Assembly: GCA_023423275.1 (NCBI GenBank)
Contig: JAFAFW010000040.1
Span: 1 to 41,389, forward strand
DNA length: 41,389 nt
Direction: 5' to 3'
DNA from: Pseudomonadota bacterium
GTDB taxonomy: Bacteria > Pseudomonadota > Alphaproteobacteria > Rhizobiales > Hyphomicrobiaceae
How positions within the stretch are numbered: the stretch's first letter is position 1; each line of letters begins with the position of its first letter. The notes beneath the pieces were generated by a model. That model was not told where the DNA came from. It did not search any database and saw only the letters and a program-made list of their open reading frames with translations. Made by a program: the position numbers and the translations under genes. This document shows positions 32,567 to 40,216 of this stretch, in pieces.

Positions 32567-33565
32567 CTACTCCAAAACCGCCGCCAACTTGGAGATGATC
32601 GTACCGACATCCTGTCCTTCGGTACGCGCCGCAAACGTCAACGCCATACGGTGCTTCAGGACTGGCTCGGCCAGCGCGATCACGTCATCGACAGATGGCG
32701 CCAGACGTCCATCGATCAACGCCTTGGCGCGGACGGCAAGCATCAGGGCCTGGCTCGCACGGGGGCCAGGACCCCAGGCGATGAACCGGTTCGTCTCGTC
32801 GCTCGCCTCCGGACCCGGACGCGCCGAGCGGACCAGCTTCAGGATTGCGTCAACGACCTTATCCGGCACCGGAATCTTGCGGACCAGCCGCTGCGTCGCC
32901 ATCAGTTCCTGCGGCGTGAAAATGGCTTCCAGCTTGCGCTCCTCGGTCCCGGTCGTGGCAAACAGCATGCGCCGCTCGGCGACGTTATCCGGATATCCGA
33001 CGTCGATCTGCAGCAGGAAGCGGTCGAGCTGCGCCTCCGGCAGAGGATAGGTGCCCTCCTGCTCCAGCGGATTTTGAGTTGCAAGCACATGGAAAGGTGT
33101 CGGGACGTCGTGGCGTTGGCCAGCGACCGTCACGTGATGCTCCTGCATCGCCTGCAACAGCGCCGACTGGGTCTTAGGGCTGGCGCGGTTGATCTCGTCC
33201 GCCATCAGGAGCTGTGTGAAAATCGGCCCGGGAATGAAGCGGAAGCTGCGCCGCTGGCCGGGATTGTCCTCCAAGACCTCGGAGCCGATAATGTCAGAGG
33301 GCATCAGATCCGGCGTGAACTGGATGCGCTTGGCCTCCAGGCCGAGCACCGTGCCCAGCGTCTCCACCAACAGGGTCTTGGCGAGACCAGGAACGCCGAT
33401 CAGCAGCGCATGTCCACCGGCAAGCAGCGTCACGAGCGTCCGCTCGATCACGACGTCCTGGCCGAAGATCACCGATCCGGCAGCCTGGTGCACGCGCTTT
33501 ACGCGCTCGCCCGCTGCTTCGATGCGTCCGACAATATCGTCATCAGTGTGTGCGAGGTTTGTCAT
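32567..33565 (-). CDS. MoxR family AAA+ ATPase
   Basis: A chaperone-like ATPase of the MoxR branch, 332 residues. Walker A is GVPGLAKT (57-64), Walker B is LLMADE (119-124), and the MoxR signature follows in EINRASPKTQSALLQAMQEHHVTV. The sensor region shows LATQNPLEQEGTYPLPEAQLDRF. The ATG at 33565 begins the family-like N-terminus (MTNLAHTDDD); the frame extends upstream without support. It heads a four-gene minus-strand operon (MoxR, DUF58, DUF4159/BatA-like, vWA-like) and is divergent from the DUF1285 gene. Known MoxR systems help mature metalloenzymes or envelope complexes; the client here is unknown. Confidence 0.95.
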   Translation of the reverse strand: MTNLAHTDDDIVGRIEAAGERVKRVHQAAGSVIFGQDVVIERTLVTLLAGGHALLIGVPGLAKTLLVETLGTVLGLEAKRIQFTPDLMPSDIIGSEVLEDNPGQRRSFRFIPGPIFTQLLMADEINRASPKTQSALLQAMQEHHVTVAGQRHDVPTPFHVLATQNPLEQEGTYPLPEAQLDRFLLQIDVGYPDNVAERRMLFATTGTEERKLEAIFTPQELMATQRLVRKIPVPDKVVDAILKLVRSARPGPEASDETNRFIAWGPGPRASQALMLAVRAKALIDGRLAPSVDDVIALAEPVLKHRMALTFAARTEGQDVGTIISKLAAVLE

Positions 33566-33708
33566 GGACTCTACTATATGAGTGCGTTCGCTAGTGCACA
33601 AACTCTGCGGCACGGAAAGTGTTCACAATATGGAGCGCATTGAAGGGCCGCGCCCTTTCCGGACGCCGCCGAGTATAGGTAAAACATCGAGGCTTGGATG
33701 AGGAGATC

Positions 33709-34302
33709 ATGACGCAGCGACCAGTGGCCGTCACGGGCATTCAAGGCCTGGAAACGCTGCTCCGTTCGGCCGAAAGCGCGCGCCTTCCGCCCGTGGAGAC
33801 ATGGAATCCGCCCTATTGCGGCGATATCGGGATGAGAATCCGCGCGGACGGAACGTGGCTCTATCAGAATAGCCCGATCGGCCGCCAGGCCATGGTCAAG
33901 CTGTTCTCGCGCATCCTGCGCAAGGATGCCGACGAGCGGACCTACCTCGTCACACCGGTGGAAAAGGTGGACGTCGCGGTCGAGGACGCCCCATTCCTGG
34001 CTGTTGAAATGGAAGTGGAAAATCCGGGGAAAGCGCAATCCGTCCTGTTCCGCACCAACGTCGACGACGTCGTCAGGTGCGGGCCGCAGCACCCATTGCG
34101 GTTCTCTCTCGAGCGGGGTAGCGGCGGCCTCAAGCCCTATGTTCTGGTGCGCGGACGGCTCGAAGCGCTCGTCACGCGCGTGCTCTATTACGATCTCGTC
34201 GAGCTCGCCGAGGCTCGGGCTGCGGATGGCCGGGAGGACCTTGGAATTTGGAGTGGCGGATCGTTCTTCCCGCTCGAAGCACGCAATATCAAGTCCTCGT
34301 GA
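33709..34302 (+). CDS. DUF1285 domain-containing protein
   Basis: A 197-residue cytoplasmic protein of the DUF1285 family, with typical stretches WNPPYCGDIGMRIRADGTWLYQNSPIGRQAMVKLFSRIL, ERTYLVTPVEKVDVAVEDAPFLAVEM and the ending VRGRLEALVTRVLYYDLVELA. The ATG at 33709 has GAGGAG right before it; a TTG at 33694 would include that site in the frame. It is transcribed away from the MoxR operon across a 143-base shared promoter region. This neighbourhood recurs in related genomes, which suggests a functional link, but no activity is known for the family. Confidence 0.9.
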   Translation: MTQRPVAVTGIQGLETLLRSAESARLPPVETWNPPYCGDIGMRIRADGTWLYQNSPIGRQAMVKLFSRILRKDADERTYLVTPVEKVDVAVEDAPFLAVEMEVENPGKAQSVLFRTNVDDVVRCGPQHPLRFSLERGSGGLKPYVLVRGRLEALVTRVLYYDLVELAEARAADGREDLGIWSGGSFFPLEARNIKSS

Positions 34303-34504
34303 TCGCTCGGCAGCTTCTGTCAGAAGCCATCGGAAGACGAGCATGAGTTGATACTCCGTTTCCGGTCGGCATCCCGATGTGGAAGCCTTCCTTGCCCAGC
34401 TGATCCTTGATGTAACTGAAGCGCTGATATTGCGTGATGGTAATAGGCCCTGAGTAACCCTCGCTCTGCAGCTTGCGCGGTGGATACTTCAGATAGGTCT
34501 GCAT
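34289..34504 (-). CDS. Possible small protein, unknown
   Basis: A 71-residue open frame with AAAAGAGTTG just before its ATG. The first 45 residues (MQTYLKYPPRKLQSEGYSG and on to KDQLGKEGFHIG) look like real protein in composition, whereas the end (ASDRSCRAITRT) looks random. It overlaps the end of the convergent DUF1285 gene by 14 bases. No family is recognised. It may be a small gene or the remnant of a longer one. Confidence 0.4.
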   Translation of the reverse strand: MQTYLKYPPRKLQSEGYSGPITITQYQRFSYIKDQLGKEGFHIGMPTGNGVSTHARLPMASDRSCRAITRT

Positions 34505-34526
34505 CAACTCTTTTATGGCGGTCTCA

Positions 34527-34679
34527 ATGAACAAGAAGCCCGGATTTGAACCCGCCTTCACGTGGCGACACTACATGTTCGGCTACAACGTCGCTGCGGC
34601 CACGCTCTGGGTGTTAATCGCCATTGTCTTGTTTGCTACGGTGCTGGGCCTGTCATCGTGGTGGCTGACCAGCTCATAA
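34527..34679 (+). CDS. Possible small single-helix membrane protein
   Basis: A 50-residue open frame: a polar start with aromatic residues (MNKKPGFEPAFTWRHYMFGYN) followed by one clear membrane helix (about 22-43) and WWLTSS. Charge bias (positive start, hydrophobic helix) is what a true small membrane protein would show, but the ribosome site is weak (GGCGGT). It is divergent from the 71-residue frame at 34289-34504. No family is recognised. Confidence 0.45.
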   Translation: MNKKPGFEPAFTWRHYMFGYNVAAATLWVLIAIVLFATVLGLSSWWLTSS

Positions 34680-34781
34680 ACAGCACCGACAGCACTGACT
34701 TCCATCGAACGAGCACGCAACCGCCCGCCACGACCGTTCAGAATAGATTGGAACGGCGAGACAATTTCATCCGCTGACGCG

Positions 34782-35051
34782 CTAGTGCAGCACGAGTTCC
34801 GTGCCGACCAGACGCACCTCGCTCGGATGGATCAAGGTGCGATGAGCCACGCGCACCTTGAAAAGTTTTCCGTCGAGGTTTTTCGTCCAGAAATCGAGAA
34901 ACTGCGCCAGCTTCGGAAAGCGCGGGTGCAGGTCAAAGTCCTGCCAGACGTAGCTTTGCAGAAGCGCCGGATAGTCCGGCATGTGATAAAGGATTTCCGC
35001 AGTCGTGAGGCTATATCCTTTGAGCTGCGCGGCGAAATTGCTATCAGCCAT
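34782..35051 (-). CDS. Usg family protein
   Basis: An 89-residue soluble protein of the Usg family, known from alphaproteobacteria and often near tryptophan-synthesis genes, without an established function. It shows the family's central sequence almost throughout: LKGYSLTTAEILYHMPDYP, LLQSYVWQDFDLHPRFPKLAQFLDFW, and LFKVRVAHRTLIHPSEVR. The ATG at 35051 has GAGGAG 6 bases before it, which decides the start against a longer frame. No trp genes are in the window. Confidence 0.9.
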   Translation of the reverse strand: MADSNFAAQLKGYSLTTAEILYHMPDYPALLQSYVWQDFDLHPRFPKLAQFLDFWTKNLDGKLFKVRVAHRTLIHPSEVRLVGTELVLH

Positions 35052-35347
35052 TTCGTTCTCCTCGGGACACCTTTCCGTCGACCCATCACGGTTTACAAAG
35101 CGTACCCGAGTCCTTGCGTGCTGCAATATAATTTCCAACAATTACAGCATACTAGCAGCATGTCGTGACGGATGCTAACAACGCACGCGATCCCTGCGGC
35201 GGCGATCCAACTCCAGCGCGACATCACGTCATCGGGATAGCGCGCACGCAGCATTGGTCCCGCCTCACTCTCACCACCATTCCGCAGCGCTATCCTCGAC
35301 CGTCCGTCGAGTTACATTGTGCAGGATGTCGTGAGGGAGAGACTGCC

Positions 35348-35944
35348 TTGCTGATCAATGTTGATTCCGTGCGCGATAGCATCCTGGGACGCGGTGTCCT
35401 TGCTGCGAGCAAACACGGCCTGAAGTCGCTGTCGCTCGGCGAAATGGCGCGCGATTTTTCCCTGCCGCGAAGCCAGTTGTTCGGCATTTTTCCGTCCAAT
35501 GACGCCCTGCAGCTCGGCGTCCTCGATCATGCCGCCGCGCTGTTCGCGCGCGAAGTCATCGAGGCCGTGCCGACGGCTCCGGCCGGCGAGCCACGCATCA
35601 CTGCACTCTTCATGAAATGGCTGAACTGGTCGCGCTCGCCGCGTCTCAGCAGTGGATGCCCCTTCGTGCACGCCAGTGCCGAAGGCGACGACCTGTCGCC
35701 GGACGTCAAAAAGCGGCTCACCGAGATTCTCGACCAGTGGAGCGAGGTGCTGCGCAATGCAGCGGCCGAGGCGAAGACCGTCGGCGCGATGCGGACGGAT
35801 GTGGAGGCCGATCAGTTCGTCTTCGAGCTGTACGGTCTCTACCTGTCTCATCACTTCTGGCACTGGTCGATGAAGGACGCCAACGCCCGGGCCCGGACCA
35901 ACAAGGCCTTCGAACGGCTACTGGCAAGCAACCGCCCATCCTGA
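35348..35944 (+). CDS. TetR family transcriptional regulator
   Basis: A DNA-binding regulator of 198 residues. The helix-turn-helix lies at about 27-50 (LKSLSLGEMARDFSLPRSQLFGIFPSND), with a ligand-binding helical part behind it that includes GCPFVHASAEGDDLSPDVKKRL and ends with the usual LYLSHHFWHW. TTG at 35348 is the probable start: GAGGGAGAG stands 7 bases before it, and the sequence upstream in the same frame (to 35165) is unlike the family. Such regulators repress a neighbouring gene in many cases, but neither usg nor the thiamine operon shows an obvious operator. Confidence 0.88.
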   Translation: MLINVDSVRDSILGRGVLAASKHGLKSLSLGEMARDFSLPRSQLFGIFPSNDALQLGVLDHAAALFAREVIEAVPTAPAGEPRITALFMKWLNWSRSPRLSSGCPFVHASAEGDDLSPDVKKRLTEILDQWSEVLRNAAAEAKTVGAMRTDVEADQFVFELYGLYLSHHFWHWSMKDANARARTNKAFERLLASNRPS

Positions 35945-35952
35945 CGCCTGTT

Positions 35953-35978
35953 GCAAGGGCGCCGCGACGGCACCTTGC
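35953..35978 (+). terminator. Imperfect terminator hairpin behind the TetR gene
   Basis: GCAAGG and CCTTGC (35953-35958, 35973-35978), with inner GCC and GGC pairs around a GCGA loop and a small bulge, are followed by GTTTCTCG. It lies 8 bases after the gene and before the TPP riboswitch. Confidence 0.45.
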
Positions 35979-36011
35979 GTTTCTCGATAAGTCATCGCAC
36001 ATTGTGTGTGT

Positions 36012-36105
36012 TCCGAGGGGGGCCGGTGGCAACCGGCTGAGATGGCGCTGAACCCGCGCCGCCACCCTTTGAACCTGATCCGGGTCATGCCGGCGAAGGG
36101 ACGGA
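36012..36105 (+). promoter_or_regulatory. TPP (thiamine pyrophosphate) riboswitch
   Basis: The THI-box conserved parts are all present: GGCTGAGAT near 36035, then CCCTTTGAACCTGATCCGGG (36065-36084), TCATGCCGGCG and AAGGGA (36096-36101). TCCG (36012-36015) pairs with CGGA (36102-36105) as the base of P1. AAGGGA is also the ribosome-binding sequence of the next gene, whose ATG lies 9 bases further, so ligand binding should hide it and block translation. The motif is the standard thi-regulatory aptamer and it precedes thiC. Confidence 0.96.
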
Positions 36106-36110
36106 TACGC

Positions 36111-36530
36111 ATGGTCACCACGACGATACCTCTGACTCTATCTTTATCTCTCGCGTTCGGCATTTACATGCTGGCCGCGGGCATCGCGCTGTTGCGGTAC
36201 GGCGACCGCATGATCGCCCTGCTGGACGAATTCGAGCGGTCGCCATCGCTCGCCTACGTGACCGGCGCCTTCACCTATGCCCTCGGCGCGGCGGTCATCA
36301 TCGCCCATCACGTCTGGCTCGACCCGCTTGGCATCATCATCAGCCTGCTGGGCTGGATCATCGCCATCGAAGGATTGCTGCTGATCGTCTGGCCAGACCC
36401 GCTCTGGTCCCTCGGACGGGCGGTCATGAAGCCCTCGACAATTCGCATCGCCGCGGCCGTCACGCTCATCGCCGGCGCACTCCTCACCCTTTGCGGTCTG
36501 ACTGGCACAGCAGGCCCCTTAGCCATCTGA
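36111..36530 (+). CDS. Four-helix membrane protein between TPP riboswitch and thiC
   Basis: A 139-residue inner-membrane protein with about four helices (near 6-27, 48-66, 70-92 and 110-130), a charged turn RYGDRMIALLDEFERSPS and a short WPDPLW loop. I do not recognise a thiamine transporter family (it is not ThiT, YuaJ, PnuT or a thi ABC part). The ATG at 36111 uses the AAGGGA of the riboswitch as its ribosome site. thiC starts 17 bases after its stop, so it is the first gene of the thiamine-controlled transcript. Inference: it may help move thiamine or a precursor, or it may be a stray passenger; nothing in the sequence decides. Confidence 0.75.
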   Translation: MVTTTIPLTLSLSLAFGIYMLAAGIALLRYGDRMIALLDEFERSPSLAYVTGAFTYALGAAVIIAHHVWLDPLGIIISLLGWIIAIEGLLLIVWPDPLWSLGRAVMKPSTIRIAAAVTLIAGALLTLCGLTGTAGPLAI

Positions 36531-36547
36531 AAATCGGGAGAAATGAA

Positions 36548-38455
36548 ATGAACAAGGTCACGCGCAACAGCGACCTGATGCTGCCCAAAGTCACCACGGG
36601 GCCAATCGTCGCCAGCTCGAAAGTCTATAGCGCGCCCGACGCCCATCCCGATGTGCAGGTGCCGTTCCGCGAGATCAAGCTGTCCGATCCCGAGCAGCCG
36701 ACGTTCCGCATCTACGACCCCTCCGGCCCATATACCGATGCTAACGCCACCATCGACGTCGAGAAGGGGCTGCCGCGCATCCGCGAGGCCTGGGTGCGTG
36801 AACGCGGTGGCGTGGAACAATACACCGGCCGCGATATCAAGCCGGAGGACAACGGCAACGCTACCGGCAAACACCTCGCCCGCGACTTCCCGAACAAAGC
36901 CGATCCGTTCCGCGGCGTCGCCGACAAGCCCGTCACCCAGTTCGAATTCGCCCGCGCCGGCATCATCACCAAAGAGATGATCTACGTCGCGCATCGCGAG
37001 AACCTGGGCCGGCAGGCGGCGCTCGCCCGCGCCAAGGCCGCGCTGGCCGACGGTGAGAACTTCGGCGCCGCGGTTCCCGAGCACATCACGCCGGAATTCG
37101 TGCGCGATGAGATCGCCCGCGGCCGCGCCATCATCCCTTCCAACATCAACCACGCCGAACTCGAGCCGATGATCATCGGCCGCAACTTCCTCGTGAAGAT
37201 CAACGCCAACATCGGCAATTCGGCCGTCACCTCGTCGGTCGAGGAGGAAGTCGAGAAGATGGTGTGGGCGATCCGCTGGGGCGCCGACACGGTCATGGAC
37301 CTGTCCACCGGCCGCAACATCCACAACACCCGCGAATGGATCCTGCGCAACTCGCCGGTCCCGATCGGCACGGTGCCGATCTATCAGGCGCTGGAGAAGT
37401 GCGGCGGCGATCCCGTCAAGCTGACCTGGGAGCTCTATCGCGACACGCTGATCGAACAGTGCGAGCAGGGCGTCGATTACTTCACGATCCACGCCGGCGT
37501 GCGCCTCGCCTACGTACCGTTGTCGGCCAACCGCGTTACGGGCATCGTCAGCCGCGGCGGCTCGATCATGGCCAAGTGGTGCCTCGCGCATCACCGTGAG
37601 AGCTTCCTTTACGAGCACTTCGCGGACATTTGCGATCTCATGCGCAAATACGACGTGTCGTTCTCGCTCGGTGACGGCCTGCGGCCCGGCTCCATCGCCG
37701 ACGCCAACGACCGCGCGCAGTTCGCGGAGCTGGAGACGCTTGGCGAACTCACCCAGATCGCCTGGAAGAAGGGTTGCCAGGTGATGATCGAAGGCCCCGG
37801 CCACGTGCCGATGCACAAGATCAAGATCAACATGGACAAGCAGCTGCGCGAGTGCGGCGAGGCGCCGTTCTATACGCTCGGGCCGCTGACCACCGACATC
37901 GCGCCGGGCTACGACCACATCACCTCCGGTATCGGCGCGGCCATGATCGGCTGGTTCGGCTGCGCCATGCTCTGCTACGTGACGCCGAAGGAGCATCTGG
38001 GCCTGCCTAACCGCGACGACGTCAAGGTCGGCGTGATCACCTACAGGATCGCCGCGCACGCGGCCGATCTCGCCAAGGGCCATCCAGCGGCGCAGTTGCG
38101 CGACGATGCGCTGTCACGCGCGCGCTTCGATTTCCGCTGGCAGGATCAGTTCAACCTGTCGCTCGATCCGGATACGGCCGTCGCCTACCACGACGAGACG
38201 CTGCCGAAGGAAGCACACAAGGTGGCGCACTTCTGCTCGATGTGCGGACCGAAGTTCTGCTCGATGAAGATCACACAGGACGTGCGCGACTACGCCGCCA
38301 AGCTCAACGAGGCCCAAGTCGGCATCGCGCAGGAAACGACGATGGTTGACCCTGAGGCCGGCATGGAAGCGATGAGCAAGAAATTCCGCGAACTCGGCGG
38401 GCAGGTTTATATCGACGCGGATAAGGTGAAGGAGAGCAACGAGGCGTTGGGGTAG
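36548..38455 (+). CDS. thiC: Phosphomethylpyrimidine synthase ThiC
   Basis: A radical-SAM-type enzyme with an unusual fold that converts 5-aminoimidazole ribotide to hydroxymethylpyrimidine phosphate for thiamine synthesis. The 635-residue protein carries the 4Fe-4S ligands C563, C566 and C571 (CSMCGPKFC). Conserved parts include SNINHAELEPMIIGRNFLVKINANIGNSAVTSSVEEEVEKMVWA, DTVMDLSTGRNIHNTREWILRNSPVPIGTVPIYQALEK, and VMIEGPGHVP. GGGAGAAATGA precedes the ATG at 36548. It is controlled by the TPP riboswitch upstream and is the last gene of that operon before a terminator. A long open frame on the opposite strand is only its shadow. Confidence 0.98.
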   Translation: MNKVTRNSDLMLPKVTTGPIVASSKVYSAPDAHPDVQVPFREIKLSDPEQPTFRIYDPSGPYTDANATIDVEKGLPRIREAWVRERGGVEQYTGRDIKPEDNGNATGKHLARDFPNKADPFRGVADKPVTQFEFARAGIITKEMIYVAHRENLGRQAALARAKAALADGENFGAAVPEHITPEFVRDEIARGRAIIPSNINHAELEPMIIGRNFLVKINANIGNSAVTSSVEEEVEKMVWAIRWGADTVMDLSTGRNIHNTREWILRNSPVPIGTVPIYQALEKCGGDPVKLTWELYRDTLIEQCEQGVDYFTIHAGVRLAYVPLSANRVTGIVSRGGSIMAKWCLAHHRESFLYEHFADICDLMRKYDVSFSLGDGLRPGSIADANDRAQFAELETLGELTQIAWKKGCQVMIEGPGHVPMHKIKINMDKQLRECGEAPFYTLGPLTTDIAPGYDHITSGIGAAMIGWFGCAMLCYVTPKEHLGLPNRDDVKVGVITYRIAAHAADLAKGHPAAQLRDDALSRARFDFRWQDQFNLSLDPDTAVAYHDETLPKEAHKVAHFCSMCGPKFCSMKITQDVRDYAAKLNEAQVGIAQETTMVDPEAGMEAMSKKFRELGGQVYIDADKVKESNEALG

Positions 38456-38476
38456 GTGCCAATTCTGCACTGGCTT

Positions 38477-38509
38477 GGGGGCTACTTTAGAGTGGTTGCC
38501 CCCGCTTTT
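38477..38509 (+). terminator. Rho-independent terminator after thiC
   Basis: A 6-bp GC stem (GGGGGC 38477-38482, GCCCCC 38498-38503) with a 15-base loop is followed by GCTTTT. It lies 21 bases after thiC and separates the thiamine operon from the reverse transcriptase gene. Confidence 0.65.
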
Positions 38510-38600
38510 GCGACATGATCAGACCAAGTGCTAATATGGTTGTCTGCGGCATGGAATGTGATCAAATAGTCACGAACCAACAGCAGCGCAGGCTTCATTC

Positions 38601-40097
38601 ATGGCTACAACCAAGACCAATCTGACAAGAAAAGCTGCCTACACAGCTGCTGAATTTTACTTGGATGACTACACCAAAACCTTGTTCCCGCTACGCGCGA
38701 ACAAGGTGCTAGCAGAAGCCGGATTTGCGAAGCTATTGTCCTTTGCCCGGAGCGGAATTTCAACACACTCTTTCCTACCACAACGCCGAGTATCGGCAAT
38801 GAAGGTAGGCTCTCACATTCGCCGGACCATCAAGTTGGATCCAGTAGCAGAGGTGTTTTTCTACGACCTAGTATTCAAGCATCGATCAATATTTCGCAAA
38901 CCCACCTCCCAAAAGCGGGCCAGTTTTGGCTATCGCTTCGCAAGCGGCCGTCCGCTCGACGCAACATCGTCGTATCGCGGATTTAAAGGAGCTGCTTCGG
39001 AATACACAAAAACTTACAAATTCGGCCTCACGTTCGATGTGGCATCGTATTTTAATTCAATATACCACCACGACCTAGTGGGATGGATGGGAGAGAAGGT
39101 ATCGGATAGCACCGATATCGAATTATTTGGAAAGTTCCTGCGCGAAATAAACTCTGGTCGAAGCGTAGATTGCCTCCCCCAAGGCCTCTACCCAGCTAAA
39201 ATGATAGGCAACGACTTTCTGAAATTTCTTGACAACGCCAACAAATTAAAATCCACGCGACTAATACGATTCATGGATGATATTGCTATTTTCAGCAATA
39301 ACCGTGAAGACTTGCTGGCTGATTTTTATGTCATCCAGGACCTTCTCGGCCAAAAAGGACTATCGATAAATCCATCGAAAACACGTTTTATTGAAAAAGA
39401 CAGTGCGGACATTCGTCGCGAGGTCGACTCTGTAAGACGCGGACTACTAAAGAAACGACGTCACCTCATAATAAATGGCTACGATGTTACAATCGAAGAA
39501 TCCGACTCTCCGCGCAACCTCGATTCAAAAGAGTTATCGCGCCTAAAACAAATGCTAACTCAACCACATCTCGACGAAGAAGATGCAGAACTTGTGCTCG
39601 CGCTCATGGGCGCCCACTCCCGAGATGTTCTCCTGCGCTTTGAAGATCTACTGAAAGAATTCCCACACCTAGCGAAAAACATGTACGTTTTCTCTAAAAA
39701 CATAACAGATCGCACAGCGCTCTGCGATGTTATTCTAAAATACATCAAAAACGCGACCGTAATACCTGAATATCAGTTGTTTTGGATTGGAATGATATTG
39801 GAAGACTACTTACTCGATACGAGGCACGCTGGAGAACTGATAGACAAGTTATTCACTCACCCGTGGTCGACGTCCATATCGAAAGCAAAGATTTTAGAAA
39901 TTTCTGATAAAAAATTTGGACTACCCGAGCTTAGAGAAGAACACCTAAAGGAAGGAAAGTCGGACTGGCTCGCTTGGTCAGCCGCCGTCGGCACAAGAAC
40001 CGCAAATAAGGCTTCTCGAAACTACGTGTTGAAGTATTTTAGCAATGCCTCCCCTTTGAATAGGATCATTGCGGAAATCGTTTCCGGACTACCGTAA
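38601..40097 (+). CDS. Stand-alone reverse transcriptase, Abi/UG (DRT) anti-phage type
   Basis: A 498-residue RNA-directed DNA polymerase-like protein. The palm motifs are complete: motif A LTFDVASYFNSI with D146, motif B LPQGLYPAKMIGNDFL (192-207), motif C RFMDDIAIF with D227 and D228 (FMDD), and motif D GLSINPSK (253-260). Residues 1-130 are a family-specific N-terminus (RRTIKLDPVAEVFFYDLVFKHR). Residues from about 300 on form a long helical region with no endonuclease, maturase or protease part. This layout is that of Abi-type and 'unknown group' reverse transcriptases used in phage defence; the subgroup cannot be fixed by eye. Base composition and codons (ATA, AAA, TTT, AGA frequent; stretches near 32-40% GC) are far from the GC-rich neighbours, suggesting transfer. 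Start ATG at 38601 has no strong ribosome site. No msr-msd retron structure or intron ribozyme is evident. Confidence 0.88.
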   Translation: MATTKTNLTRKAAYTAAEFYLDDYTKTLFPLRANKVLAEAGFAKLLSFARSGISTHSFLPQRRVSAMKVGSHIRRTIKLDPVAEVFFYDLVFKHRSIFRKPTSQKRASFGYRFASGRPLDATSSYRGFKGAASEYTKTYKFGLTFDVASYFNSIYHHDLVGWMGEKVSDSTDIELFGKFLREINSGRSVDCLPQGLYPAKMIGNDFLKFLDNANKLKSTRLIRFMDDIAIFSNNREDLLADFYVIQDLLGQKGLSINPSKTRFIEKDSADIRREVDSVRRGLLKKRRHLIINGYDVTIEESDSPRNLDSKELSRLKQMLTQPHLDEEDAELVLALMGAHSRDVLLRFEDLLKEFPHLAKNMYVFSKNITDRTALCDVILKYIKNATVIPEYQLFWIGMILEDYLLDTRHAGELIDKLFTHPWSTSISKAKILEISDKKFGLPELREEHLKEGKSDWLAWSAAVGTRTANKASRNYVLKYFSNASPLNRIIAEIVSGLP

Positions 40098-40216
40098 TAG
40101 CGAGGGATTGCGCGCGGCTAAACTGCGCCGGACCGAGAATTGCTTGGCAGCTTCCTTCTGGCAGACGATCTCGCCTAACCGCCGGCTTTCGAAGCACCGA
40201 CACAGGGCTTACGGTC

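Noticed and set aside
32261..33643. 460-codon plus-strand open frame opposite DUF58 and moxR
   Set aside because: Runs across two real genes and their boundary, Arg/His-rich, no recognisable sequence.
34313..34327. GCTTCTG-T-CAGAAGC palindrome behind the DUF1285 gene
   Set aside because: Too tight a loop for a good terminator, no T-run, and no second copy to support an operator.
36308..38083. 591-codon open frame on the minus strand opposite thiC
   Set aside because: Shadow of the GC-rich thiC codons; the product is low-complexity (Val/Asp/Arg/His-rich), without a ribosome site or family resemblance, while ThiC on the plus strand is certain.
38601..40097. Retron or group II intron interpretation of the reverse transcriptase
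   Set aside because: No maturase or endonuclease part, no intron domain V-like hairpin seen next to it, and no msr-msd-like inverted repeats in the short flanks.
38601..40097. Diversity-generating retroelement interpretation of the reverse transcriptase
   Set aside because: No template/variable repeat pair, no Avd-like ORF and no target gene with a variable C-type lectin end nearby.
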